Shown here: positions 53,116-64,000 of the stretch, in pieces | How positions within the stretch are numbered: position 1 is the first letter of the stretch | Layout: every line of letters begins with the position of its first letter | NCBI RefSeq assembly: GCF_022539315.1 | Contig: NC_066322.1 | Span: 17,990,765-18,054,764, forward strand | Reading direction: 5' to 3' | From: Serinus canaria | Lineage: Eukaryota > Chordata > Aves > Passeriformes > Fringillidae | Length of the DNA: 64,000 nt | The notes under the pieces: model-generated | The model's input: the letters and a program-made list of their open reading frames with translations, nothing else | Told to the model about the DNA's origin: nothing | Databases searched by the model: none | Program-made: the position numbers and the translations under genes

Positions 53116-55644
53116 TATACTTGCTGGTTATTTCCTTGCCTAAATTTGGGGTTGGCAAGTAACCACACATTCTTCTGTGAAGTCAGAGCTCTCTTGATGT
53201 ACCACTTTAAGTGTATTTTGTGTTCAGGGAGTTTAAGTTGCACACAGTTAGATGCTACCCCATAGTACATGCCTGGATATATTGGTAGGTATCTCAACTG
53301 TTTTCTTTCTTCTGCAGTTTACCAGGTTCTGCATTTATTGCCAAATGTGGATCAGTTACTCACAACTGAAGATACCTAGATCCATTTCCTGTAGTTGTTA
53401 TCTGTTGAATAGCTAGACTCTAATGGCTGAAATCTACATCTACCAACATAAAAGCCACAGGATATGACACTGGTATCTTGTGGTTCCAATCAGCCTCCTG
53501 GTATTATAGCAGTACTTTTATTTAACTGTGTTTCTCCTGAGTTCAGCGTGCTCAGCCTCACTGGCTGTTTTGCATAGCATCTGCATAGCGCTGTATATAG
53601 TGATAATTGAAAACTCAGTACAGCCTGGAGGCACCAGCACAACAGGACAGGAGCGGGCTGGGGCATAACTCAGAAGAAAAAGGCAGACAGGCAGCAGCAA
53701 GCAGGGCTGAGCCAGCCCCAGCACATCTCCAGCAGCAGTCGAGCTGGGTCAGGCATCCAGCAGCTGGGGGTCCCATGGCGTGTGGCAGCTCTGGGAGCAG
53801 TGCCTGGGATGTCCCTCCACCTGCCATCGTGGGGCTGCCATCTGGGAGCACAGCCTGGAGGCAGAGTCCGAGGCTCACCTGGAAAATCACAGGGACAGGT
53901 CAAAACCAGATTCACAGCCATAAACTCACTCCACTGACAGCTCCCATCCTGCACATGCCCTTCCTAGGGTGGCTCCTGTTCCTAAAATGTCATCTAGGCA
54001 TTAGCAGAGAGTAACAATAACTCAGATATTTTTTCTAGTGTTTCAGAAGTGCAACATTTATCAACAAATGTCACCTGTTATTTGAATGCTCATAATTAGA
54101 ATTAAAACAAATTACTTAAATTAAATGACTGGAGTAAGCCACAGTATTTCTTCCTATTAGCCTATGTAGAAAGAAAAAAAATGCCTGGAGTGTAAAAAGA
54201 AGAAAAGAAGAAATTATAAAAAACAACATGTGACATGAAGGAGATAAATATTTCTTGCCTGTCCTCTTGGCTCTATCTATGAAGACTTTGTCCAACAACC
54301 TCAGCCAAAACTATTTAGTGAGTGATTTGTGTGTATGGCTGATGGAAGGCCCAGTTGTCTCAGGGCAGCTTTGCAGGGTTTCCAGGAAGCAGACAAGTAG
54401 GTCTCTGCAGTGGGAGTCACAAGCTTTTCACGTCAATAGCACACCTGAGCTGATGGGAGAGTTCAAAGGAGTTGGATGTGGCCCTACCTTGTAGCAGCAC
54501 CCACAGAAAGTTGCTGATGTTAGATTGTCTCCATAGACTGAAGATCAACTGCTTTCCGTGAGTCATTTGGTGAGGAAGGAAGGACGGTGGACTAGTGCAG
54601 GAAACTTAGGCTGTAGGGCTGTAAAATTGAGAGAGGTTGAAACATTCCACCCATTGGGATTCTCCCTTAAAAGTATATTTGTATAAGAGATTAAACCACT
54701 CGGTATGTCTTCATGAACACACTTAAAACCACCCTAAGGAGCAGATTACACCAGTTCCTGCCCTCCCTGGAATTCTGGCCTTGCTCTCCATTCTGCCCCA
54801 GTTTGCCAGCCCCAGCAGCTCAGCTCCCAGCCCATGCCCAAAGCCAGGGAACGCCCTGCCCAGCCCCTGCAGGACACCCCACACCATGTCACAGGGCTTC
54901 ACCCACCACGGGCTCTGTGCCACCTCTTATCCCCAGGCTCTGCCCTCCAAAGACCAGTGCCTCTGAGGCACAGCTGCAGTGGGTAGGACAGGGAATCTGC
55001 GTATGTGTTCATGTCTTCTTCTCCAAACTTTCTGCTTGAAGTGCATCCTTTTAGGGCACTATTAGATCTCTGTGTTAGGGGTGTGATTATGTATATTTCC
55101 TGCTCATGGCATAGTGTTAGGTAAACATTATTTCTAAAGTTCCTTTAAATTCTCTGGCAGTGGCATCTATTATTTTCCTCTGACTCTTCTCTTACCTTTT
55201 TCTTCTTCTATTTTGTATAAGGAGTCATCAGTGGTGAACTGATTGTAAGAAACCAATTTACTTCATCAGTTCGGTAGTAGGACATATGTCTTAAATCATC
55301 TAAGATAAATACTTTTAATTAAGCAAATGTCCTACTCAATTCACTGTGGTCAATCCCATCATAATGGATATTACTTCTGCATGCTAAATCTTAATCTTCA
55401 TCAATACTAAATGCACAACACAAAACCATCATAAAAAAGTAGGCTTACTTTAATATTGCCATTTTGAAGCTGCCAGCTTTTATATTCATTAATATGATGA
55501 CGACAGACTCCCAGCTAGCAATGTTACTACAGATCCGAATTTTTATCAGAGATGTGTAAGGAATCAAATCTATGCTAGCCTCTTATTTGCAGTTTTCATT
55601 TAAAAGTTAAACTGGGATTATTATAAACTCTCTCCGGATTCCTT

Positions 55645-55690
55645 AATTTAAAAAATAAAAAAAAAATTAAAAAAAGAAAAAAAAAAGTTA
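55645..55690. repeat. A-rich low-complexity tract
   Basis: Interrupted runs of seven to ten A with occasional T and G. Simple sequence only. Confidence 0.9.
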
Positions 55691-56394
55691 AAATGGAATG
55701 AGATTTCCTGGAAGCATTTTAAAAGGCTGCAACAGCAGTAAAGTCAGCAGGCACCACACAGCACAAGGAAGTATTTACCAAGCAGAAAACAAATGTCTCT
55801 TCACTGAGAGTCTAAGGAGATTACTTTATGTGGATATTTGAGAGGGAGAGAGGAGAAAGCAAGAAAAACTCCAAGCTAATGCTTTCCTAATCTATAGCAT
55901 CATATCTGATCAAAGCTTTCAAATTCTGATGTAAACTGACTTCTTGCTCTTGTGACCAAAATCTCCTGTCTTTTCCACCCTCCCTCCATCTATTCAATCT
56001 TGGATTTGGAAGTCCCTTCTCCAAAGGAAGAAAGCCTGATCCCTATTGCTTCAGTTGTGTAGTTGAGACCCATTAATATTCCTCTGGCAGATACCCTGAC
56101 CCTGGTGCCCTTGAACATGCTCAAAAAAAGCATAGGGTATGCCCGAGCCTTTGTCCCTGAGAGGATTAACAGGGTTGCCCTGGAGCCAGCCTGAAGGTGT
56201 TTTAATAGGTAATAGGGGTGGGCTTCACAGCTGACTTCAAGCTTTGCCTCAGGCCCTGCTCAGCAACACAGATGCAGCCATTGAAATTAGGGGGTAAAAC
56301 AAGGCTCTGTGCATGAGTTAGAGTGTGACTCCTCAGAATCTGGCGGAGGATATCTCCAAATAAATCCGTCACTCACCAGGACAGGCCTCCCCAT

Positions 56395-56645
56395 GGGTTC
56401 AGGGACTGGAGATCTGTGCTGCTTCTGCCACTAACTTCTTCTCTGACCTAGAGAGTTAGTTACTTCAGCTTCTCCCTCTCTCTTTCTTTCTTCTCTGGCC
56501 TCTCTTGTGGCTTATAAATTGTCTGAAGGAGAGACTGCAGCACTCTGTGGGGTTTTACTGTGCTTAGCCAGGTCCTGATTACAGTTGGGTCCTGTGGCTA
56601 TATCATGGAAAAGTAAATAAATAGATAATAGTGGTAACAACAGTT
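56395..56645 (+). repeat. MIR/CORE-SINE-like ancient amniote repeat, near full length
   Basis: CTGCTTCTGCCACTAACTTC, then CTGACC and GTTACTTCAGCTTCTCC, follow the order of the MIR text (tctgccactnactn, tgacctt, gttacttaacctctc). The right part (GGAGAGACTGC, GTGCTTAGCCAGGTCCTGAT, CAGTTGGGTCCTGTGGCTA, AAATAAATAGATAATAG) follows a 3' end I know from amniote repeats in turtles and crocodilians. Heavily diverged. Placement in a named family needs a profile search. Confidence 0.55.
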
Positions 56646-57321
56646 ATCTTTTTGTGTGTGAACAACAGGATCCTAATGGAGGAGAAGCCTATTCTCTGAG
56701 TTTTTTTATGTGCAAGTTAAGGTGTCTCTTTCCTCACTCAGCTGGAGAAGATACTGCTTTTGTAAATCAGACAAAACTTATCATGTGAAGTGGAACACAT
56801 CTTTGATTATACTGTATACTATCCTGTCCGCAATTTACCTTTGCTGCTACAAAGGACACAACATGATTAAGCTAAGAAATTATAGACTGAACATCACGTG
56901 TCAGGATGGTAAAAGACTTTTCCTATGTAAATAAGAAACCATCATAAAAAACAGTGCAAATACACAAGAAAGTGTTTTAACATATTATAAACAAGCCACC
57001 CGCTGTTGCCTTATATTGTATTGTTGCTTATATTGTATTCCTTGCTCAGATTGCTGTGGATACCTCTCCTGCAGCCTGCAATATCTGTTTTTAAAAACCT
57101 ACGAACTGTCATGATTTTTTATTGATGTATCTTTTCTCCATGAGTTCGTATGTACTGTTACCTGCTCAGTCTGTCATCTCTTCTGCATTTCCCTGGGTGA
57201 GTCCAGATCCTCCCAGTGACATTTCTCAAATTGTAAATCTCTGCAGTGCATTTTCCCAGAGCTGTTAAAAGCATTTCTACTTTACTTAATGACAGTGTTT
57301 AGCAATACCAGCCATCACTCA

Positions 57322-57430
57322 CTATTTGGTATACACCAGGTACTCTGCACAGGGGCAGAGGGGGCATTATCCCAATTTTACAGACCAGAGAAACAAGGTG
57401 TTGCATTTGGCAGCAATTAGCCCAGAACAT
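57322..57430 (-). repeat. MIR-like SINE fragment, antisense
   Basis: ATTATCCCAATTTTACAGAC followed by AGAGAAAC is the reverse complement of the conserved MIR region (plus-strand form attatccccattttacagatgaggaaac). TATACACCAGGTACT precedes it where the MIR antisense has tatgtgccaggcact. Old and diverged. Confidence 0.55.
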
Positions 57431-57874
57431 GCTGCAGAACACCCAGATGAGAGAAGGACCAACACACCTTTGGCTCACATTTTATTCTTTAGTGTGTTAC
57501 AGCTTTTGTTTCCTCCAATATCCCCAGTTGCTCTGTGCCCTCCTAACAGGATTTCAGAGAATGAACACAGTAGAGCCAAGAGCTTTAGCAATAACACATT
57601 CAGATACTGCATCAATGAACGTGTGTAACTTTCCTAATTTTGAAATGTGACTTTGCTATTGTGTATGATGCTTAGTAACTTCTACCATGTTTCTAATGAT
57701 TTCTGGGTCTGCTGCCAGTAATATGATACATTCCTAGCCAAATTAGCATGTGATATTTTGTGCTCATACTCCAGTGGTAAGGTCTGTTTGCTGTTTCCAT
57801 AAAGATGTATTTTTGACAGGAAGAGCAATTCTATAAGCCCAGGATGAAAAGCCCATCCATTGAATTGGTACCAT

Positions 57875-57888
57875 ATTACCATGGCAAC
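57875..57888. promoter_or_regulatory. Near-perfect RFX X-box, upstream intergenic
   Basis: ATTACCATGGCAAC differs from the 14-bp palindrome GTTRCCATGGYAAC at the first base only. ATGCTAAT follows 7 bp later (57895-57902). The surrounding 57.85-57.98 kb is AT-rich and ORF-poor, compatible with an enhancer. Confidence 0.4.
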
Positions 57889-60800
57889 AATATAATGCTA
57901 ATGAAATTGTGACTGTTGAATCTGTTTTATGGAACTCTACAAAATGGGCTTCATAAAATGAGAAATCTTTTTGATTGGTAAATGTTTCAAAGTATGGTGA
58001 AAACCTGAGAAACACATGTGCTGTGACTTACTAATCATGTTATCATCCTCATTTAAGATAATACAGTGCTCTTTGTATGAGGAATAGTGCTCTCAAAAAA
58101 TAAAATTATATGGCAAATCTCTGTTTCTCCAGGTTTTAACATGCACCACAGAAAGACTTGCTCACCTCTGTGCCTTGGTTCACTGCTTCAGCTGGCATAG
58201 GCCAACTGCATGTATTGAGTCATGCAGTTTTGCTGCTTATTTGATCTCTCAGAATCTGTAAAATTTACTGCTATTGCAACTGCAATAAATGTCTTTCTGT
58301 AAGAAAAGTGTGGCTTAGTTTTTATAAAATTATTCCACAAAAACATATCCTTTTAGATTGAGCCTTACATAGAGAAGGGGTAGTAGAACTCTTCACTTCC
58401 CACCTCCCTTCTTCTTGCCCATTTGGCAGTTTACTGTCACATAGACTCCCAGCACGGAGGAGAGAGCCCCCCCAGCTCTCATTCCTCAGGACAGCAGCCC
58501 TTGCTGAAAGCAGACTTTTATACTGGGCCTACTTTTAAACAAAAAAATGCTGAGCACTCGAATTTCCTGGTCATTTGTGTCTCTGGACAGGCTTCTGGGG
58601 AGGTGCCTCACCTCTAAGTGTCTGGAGCTTCCACACCAAGGTTTCCACAGCAGGGTTTAATTTTTACATCGATTATAATAGAAAATAGGTAATTTCCTCT
58701 TTGTTTTCACCTTGGGAATAACAGTGTGTCTCACCCTATGGAGTCCATCTCCTAATTTGCCAGGTAAATCAGAAGAGAAAAGCAGGTGTGCCAGCAAGCA
58801 TTGAGCTCAGTGTGCATTCACCATGTGGTGTTGTCCAGGTATTTAGTAGAGACAACAGGGGGAACACTGCTCATTTTAGTCAAGTCCTGATCTACGTGGC
58901 ACAGAAGTCAGCAGAAATCTTCCCAAACATGAGATTTAATGGGCTTTACATCAGGGATTTAAAGGGCTGTTTCTGAAAGCTGCATGTTTGATCCTATTTG
59001 GAAAAGGAAGCCCCGTCTAACATTTCATTATTTCCATGGTTTTTGGAAAAGCAACACACCAAATTTCTGAGTTGATAGAAATATAATGTAATGTAATTTC
59101 CCTTAATATATATTTTGCACTGGCTGACAGTTTTATTAAGCAGAAGCAATAATCATCATTATTCAGTGTAATAACCATCTCATTAAAAATGGTCTAATTT
59201 TCCCTAATTTTAATTTACCTCTCAGACTAAGCTGTTCTAAAATTACTGAGGTGCCTACAGTTCAGTTTCATAAGACTTCAGCAGAAACATAAGTCTTCAG
59301 AAAGCAAATACTGACTTATTGTTACTAAAATAGTGACATGCCAGACCTTTGTGAGAGAAAAGGAAGTACAGAAAATTCAGGTTAGGAAATTGCTATATCA
59401 CTTTTTATTTCCTTACTGCCTTGTAAGTAGCACTTTCTGCACGCATTTTGCACAATGACAAATTGCACAGTTGCCTTCAAGCCTTGCATGCACTACCCTT
59501 TAATAAAGGACCTGGCTAAGGGTCACACCAGAGTGTCCTGGTAAGGGGCAGCTGACAAGCAGAAATATTTCTTGGAGCGACAGAGAAGGAGTTGAAGACA
59601 CTGATCAAGTTTCATTATCATCCAATGAAAATAGGATGTAAACTGTGACATCCAGGCAGATTATATATGTCAGGCAAGCAGATGTGAGCAGAAAAATGTA
59701 GATGCTAAACCTTACCTAATAGGCTTACTCTGTGGATTATTCTCAATGAGCAAGCTGTATTAAGTGTGGCATTATATGTAGCTATAGTTAATATACAGAA
59801 TATAAGAAACATGCATTCATAAGTGAATCTGGGGACATTCCCAGCTGTGTTGCAGTTAATGCTCTTTGATGTACTTTGGAGCATCCTAAAAGCACTTTGA
59901 GTGTCATATATTTCCACAGACATCATAAACAGCATTAGGGCATTTATACAGCTTTAGTTCCAAGATTTCAAAGGGCACTCTGTTTTCTCTAAAAATGTGC
60001 TCATAAAATTCTATACTCAAACAGCACTTGTGCATGCAAACTGATATAGCAGCTTAGCTACTTGATTTTGTTGTGCCAGTTCTGAAAACACATTTGATCA
60101 AAAGCATTTTGTTGCAATCACAGGGATAGGTAACCTCATATGAACAAGGAAGCACTTTGCAGGTTATATTATAAAATAGACAAATTTTCTAAAGGTTTGT
60201 TTATCATCAGATGTTATTCTGTGTAGTTCCAAGTCATAAAAAAATAACTTTTTTTGGTTGCTGGGGGTTTTCTAATGTTCCCCTAAAATAACAGAAAAGA
60301 CAGTCTCTTATGTGGAAGCACTCTACTCATGAAATCTCTTCTCTTTGAAATTTGGAGCCTTTTACAGCTGTAGTATTCTTTGCTCAGCTAAAAGAACACA
60401 AAGTACAGCAGTGAAAAGCATTACACTATTATCCCAAGATAATTTGATAGTCTGTAAATGTATTTTCCTGCCTGTGGTTCCAGACATTATGCTCTCATTT
60501 GAAGTAATGATTTGCAGTTATTTATACAATTCAAGTTAGCCCACATTGGTTTCACCCCGAACATTTTACCTGCATGATACAAACGTGGCTTATTTGTGGA
60601 TTGTACAAGCCAGACTAGATGGGTGATTTTTGCAAGGCACCCTCCATCAGTGGGTGCCCAGTGCAGACAGGCAGCTCCTGCAGGAAGTGCTGCAGTGACT
60701 CACCGGCGGCTGCCTCCTGCCCACGTCAGTGTTACCCCAGCCATGCATCTGCAGGGCTCTGCTGGACATGTTGGATTCTAACTTCTGACATAAAACCATA

Positions 60801-63800
60801 GCTCTGATCTGATGTGGTCAGCAAATACAGCATGGCACCTTCCAGAAGTACTTACCCTGCTTTTCTCTTTTGGCTTCTGAGTGGGATGGGGAAACTCACC
60901 TTAAATTCCTCTTGCATTTCTGGAGTTCACCATAGCATTCTCCCCAAGGCTGGAAACGAGTGGTCCAGTTGCTTCCCCCCGATGCACCCACATTTCAGTG
61001 TAACACAGTTTGTTTGTAGAATTTGCAATGTCAGTGAGTGTGGACACAAAGCTTTGGTTTTGTGTGGGCTCAGAGTTCACCTCCCTTACTCTCACTTGGG
61101 AGCCTGTGTTGGGAACAGCTTTACATAAGTGACAGTCATTTACTGCTGGCTCCTAACTGGTCAGCAATGGATGGAGCACTGTGGTGTTGGCAAGAACAAA
61201 GTCTCATTTGAATCCCTGGAGCTCCTCCTCTGGGAGCCCAGGGTAATTCAGAGGAGCCATGCACTGGTAACATCCACTGAGCTGCCTTCTCTCTGTGGGC
61301 ATCAAAATGCTCAGCAACACTAAAGACATAAAATATTATTTCCATTTTCTTTTTTCGCTGTCATACATTCCTGAGTATCATCACAGTTAATATCTGATAT
61401 TGGGAAATATATTAATGTCAAGGGAGTGAATTACAGAAAGGTGCAGTTCTGACTTGGGGCAGTCAGCAGCCAGCCCAGGAACTTCCATCTCTGCCTTCCT
61501 GCTTCTCTTCTCCTCAGCTGGAGTGGCCCCCAGAGGGTGTCTGAGTGAAGGGTGAAAGTTACAGTTCAAATAAAGCAAAGGGGACAGTAAAAATTCAGAA
61601 ATTCTTGGATGTCTCCTCTCTCATCTGTTCATGATATCTTGGATACTGTTGTGATAATTCAGTCAGTTTCTTTAAAAAAAAATTAGAAACCCCAAACAAA
61701 TATGTAAAATACTACTTCTGTTTTGCTGAAAATCTTTGAAGTCTTTTATTTTGAGAGAAGAATTAATATCAACGTTTTTCCAGGACAGTGTCATTTAAGA
61801 ACAGCAGCACTTTAAAAAGTGCAAGAATCCCAGTTTACCATCCAGATGTCAGTTTGTGATAACATTTATGACATTAATATAATGGATTATGACCTTTCTT
61901 GGCTTGTCTGACTGACAGTTATTCATATATAACACAGTACTTATCACCTTGGTCCTTCCATAATAATAATCCCTTCAATTTACTGAGCTGTGTCATCAAA
62001 ACATGTCCTCATAAGTGTTGATCTCATCTCTGGGAGGGTAGCACTAGGAGCTCCTTTTGAGCTTTATGTAACCTAAAATCTAGAGGGAAATTAAAGACCA
62101 ATTGCAGAAAAATACCCTGCCTGTATCACACAGTCTGCATAATGGCCCTTATGATTTTAAATGATTTACTGAGTCCTGTCAAAGTGCTGTGCCTTTGTGT
62201 GGTGGAAGTTACTGAAGTTCAGAAATGCCATTGTTCTGTACAACTGGAGCGATCTTGAGGAAATACACAATAGATGGTGTGCTACAATTACTTACCATGA
62301 CCTTTTTTTTTTTTTTTTTCCTTTAATCTCCTCAGGATAGACAGAATAAAACATATTTTATTCAATATTTAGAGTGAAAATTTGCTGTGCAATTTATACC
62401 TGCTTTCCTCATGCCCATTTTTACTAAACAGGGTGTCAAGATACTCCTTTGAGATTAGAAGTTTCACATGAATCATATGTAAAAGGTGAAAGAGGAAAGT
62501 GAAAATTTTGTATGCTTGACCACTTAGCAAATACTAATGATGTTTGTGTGGATCAGAGGTCACTCAGAAACCCTGGATTAGACACCAAGGCCCATCACAG
62601 CCCTGCTCTCTAACTGCTCCTTCCCTGTTTGCACTGGGCCTCCCAGTCTGCTCACTGGGCACCAAGACATTCCCAACCATCCTCTGAGCCCGGCAGTCAG
62701 GCTGGGGCTGTTGCTGTTGCTGTGGCAAGCAAAAGATGTTCATGCCCCATGGTCAGGTCTGCTACAACAAGCTGATCATTCAACAAACCTGGGAATTGTG
62801 CAAAACACCTCACACCAGCAAAGCAGGAGTAGGAGCAGGAGTTTCCTGTGCACAGAGATGACTCCTGCATCCCCTGAAACGTGGCAGACTGTGAGTGCAG
62901 CATGTGGTCTTTACATAGTACAGACCTCCTCATGCATGGAAGGATCCTTCAAACAATAAATATTTCAAAGAAACATTATGTCTTTAGGCCGGCTGAACAA
63001 CTCTGTGTGCCTCAGAGCTACACAGAGCTAGGACATTCCCATTCTCAGCGGGGCTCTGCTGCCACAGCCAGGCAGACCTGCCTCTCTGGGAGGGCTGAGG
63101 CTCTCCAGCCCTCACTGTTTCCCCGGGGCTGTGCACCACTGCCATTCTGGCACAAACATCCCATCTACAGGAATGTCAAGTTTAAGCAAGGACAAGTTAT
63201 AGCACTGCCAGGCAGCCCTGGCACATATCTGTGACTACTGATACCTCTGCCTTCTCCCCAGTATTTTGTCAAGAAGGTGACATGCTAACTTTTTTTGTCC
63301 CTAATTATTATATTTTAAAATAAACCAGCACCATGACAAGGCAGCTGCATGCAAGGCAGGAGTAATGCTGTTCTGTGGGCAGAACAGAGGGGCTCTGGTG
63401 CTCAGCTGTCACCTTCTGAAGCTGCCTTCAACATTCTGAAGGAAAATAGTCTGTCAGCAACATCCTGGGCTGGCTTTTCAGGCTAGGTGCTGATGAGCAG
63501 CCATTTCTATCCCTGGGCCTGGTGATTAGTTTTATTCAGCTGAGAGACAAGTACTTGGACATTTGTCACTGTTTCTTTGAAAAATGTGTGCGTGTTTTCT
63601 TGGGCTATCAAATGGGACATATGGAAGCTAGATTCCATCTTTCATTAGGTCTTGGAAATTGTGTCCTCCTGAGGCAATTAATTAGCATGATGTTCTTGGC
63701 TGCTAATGTTTGATTTCAGATTCCAGTGGCAACAGATTTGGCAACACAGATTTTGTGAGAATGGTCTAATGGTTTAGGTTATTAACCATGGCCTCCACAC

Positions 63801-64000
63801 AGCTTTCTTCGTTTCCTCAGCTTCTGCAGAGTTCCCTTAGGTGTGCCGACAGGTCCCGTGGTTTCTGTCCATGTCTCTGCTCTCTCTCTGAATATTAAAT
63901 ATAACAGCACTTTCCTGCTTCACAGGACAAGTGCAGGACAGATTGCACCTCAGCAGAGGCCAGGCAGCAGCGCTGCAATCCTCTGCCACCCCAGCTCCGT

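Larger units (their letters stand above)
39971..64000. other. Intergenic region upstream of DPYD
   Basis: Twenty-four kilobases beyond the DPYD CpG island with no ORF longer than 135 codons and no protein I recognise. In mammals, as I recall, the next locus in this direction is the MIR137 host gene and then SNX7. I looked for the miR-137 mature sequence on both strands and did not see it, so that locus is probably further right. Visible contents are an LTR-like block at 43.88-44.10 kb, a 16-bp-stem hairpin at 44741-44786, X-box-like motifs at 46031 and 57875, and a series of ancient SINE/LINE relics between 50.86 and 57.43 kb. GC-rich, CpG-poor patches lie at 53.6-53.9 and 54.75-54.98 kb and recur in 60.6-64.0 kb. 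The stretches 40.0-43.9, 44.8-49.7, 51.0-52.7 and 57.5-60.6 kb show nothing I can name. Confidence 0.7.

Noticed and set aside
39971..64000. The miR-137 hairpin expected upstream of DPYD by mammalian synteny
   Set aside because: The mature sequence (TTATTGCTTAAGAATACGCG in DNA form) was not seen on either strand.
1..64000. CRISPR arrays, tRNA or rRNA genes, bacterial operons or phage genes
   Set aside because: No regularly spaced repeats, cloverleaf-like blocks, rRNA text or dense long ORFs were seen; the window is vertebrate intronic and intergenic DNA.

Overview
The window is vertebrate nuclear DNA, almost certainly from a bird. It holds CR1 LINE copies with avian-type 3' ends, a solo retroviral LTR of a type I know from bird genomes, and very large AT-rich introns with tiny exons. 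I infer a neoavian bird, perhaps a songbird; the LTR suggests this but does not prove it. There are no bacterial-style genes, operons, CRISPR arrays, tRNAs or rRNAs.

The only gene I can identify is the 5' end of DPYD (dihydropyrimidine dehydrogenase), on the minus strand. Coding exon 1 (39348-39386, MARVLSRDPVDIE) lies in a strong CpG island (about 38.56-39.97 kb). Coding exon 2 (18088-18198, starting NILALNPRKQTHATLHS) follows a 21-kb intron. Together they give 150 nt, codons 1-50, in phase 0, matching the mammalian exon layout. Intron 2 runs off the left edge; exon 3 was not found in the 18 kb left of exon 2. The other ATG-to-stop ORFs look like chance readings, or relics of CR1-clade LINEs.

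Layout: 1-18.1 kb is DPYD intron 2. It contains a solo LTR interrupted by a CR1 tail (2.85-3.47 kb), a striking long inverted repeat (3.67-4.56 kb) and an ancient antisense CR1-clade ORF2 relic (8.9-9.9 kb). 18.2-39.3 kb is intron 1, with an internally deleted CR1 (31.1-32.4 kb). 39.3-40.0 kb is the promoter side of the CpG island. 40-64 kb is upstream intergenic DNA with no coding exon I can support. It carries several relics resembling MIR and other pan-amniote repeats (50.9-57.4 kb) and becomes richer in C/G patches at the right end.

The most interesting signals are the 0.9-kb inverted repeat; paired perfect 23-bp tandem duplications on both sides of exon 2; RFX X-box palindromes; the cluster of ancient MIR-like relics upstream of DPYD; and an apparent flip of strand composition (A-rich left, T-rich right) at the promoter. 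All were judged by eye; no search was run.
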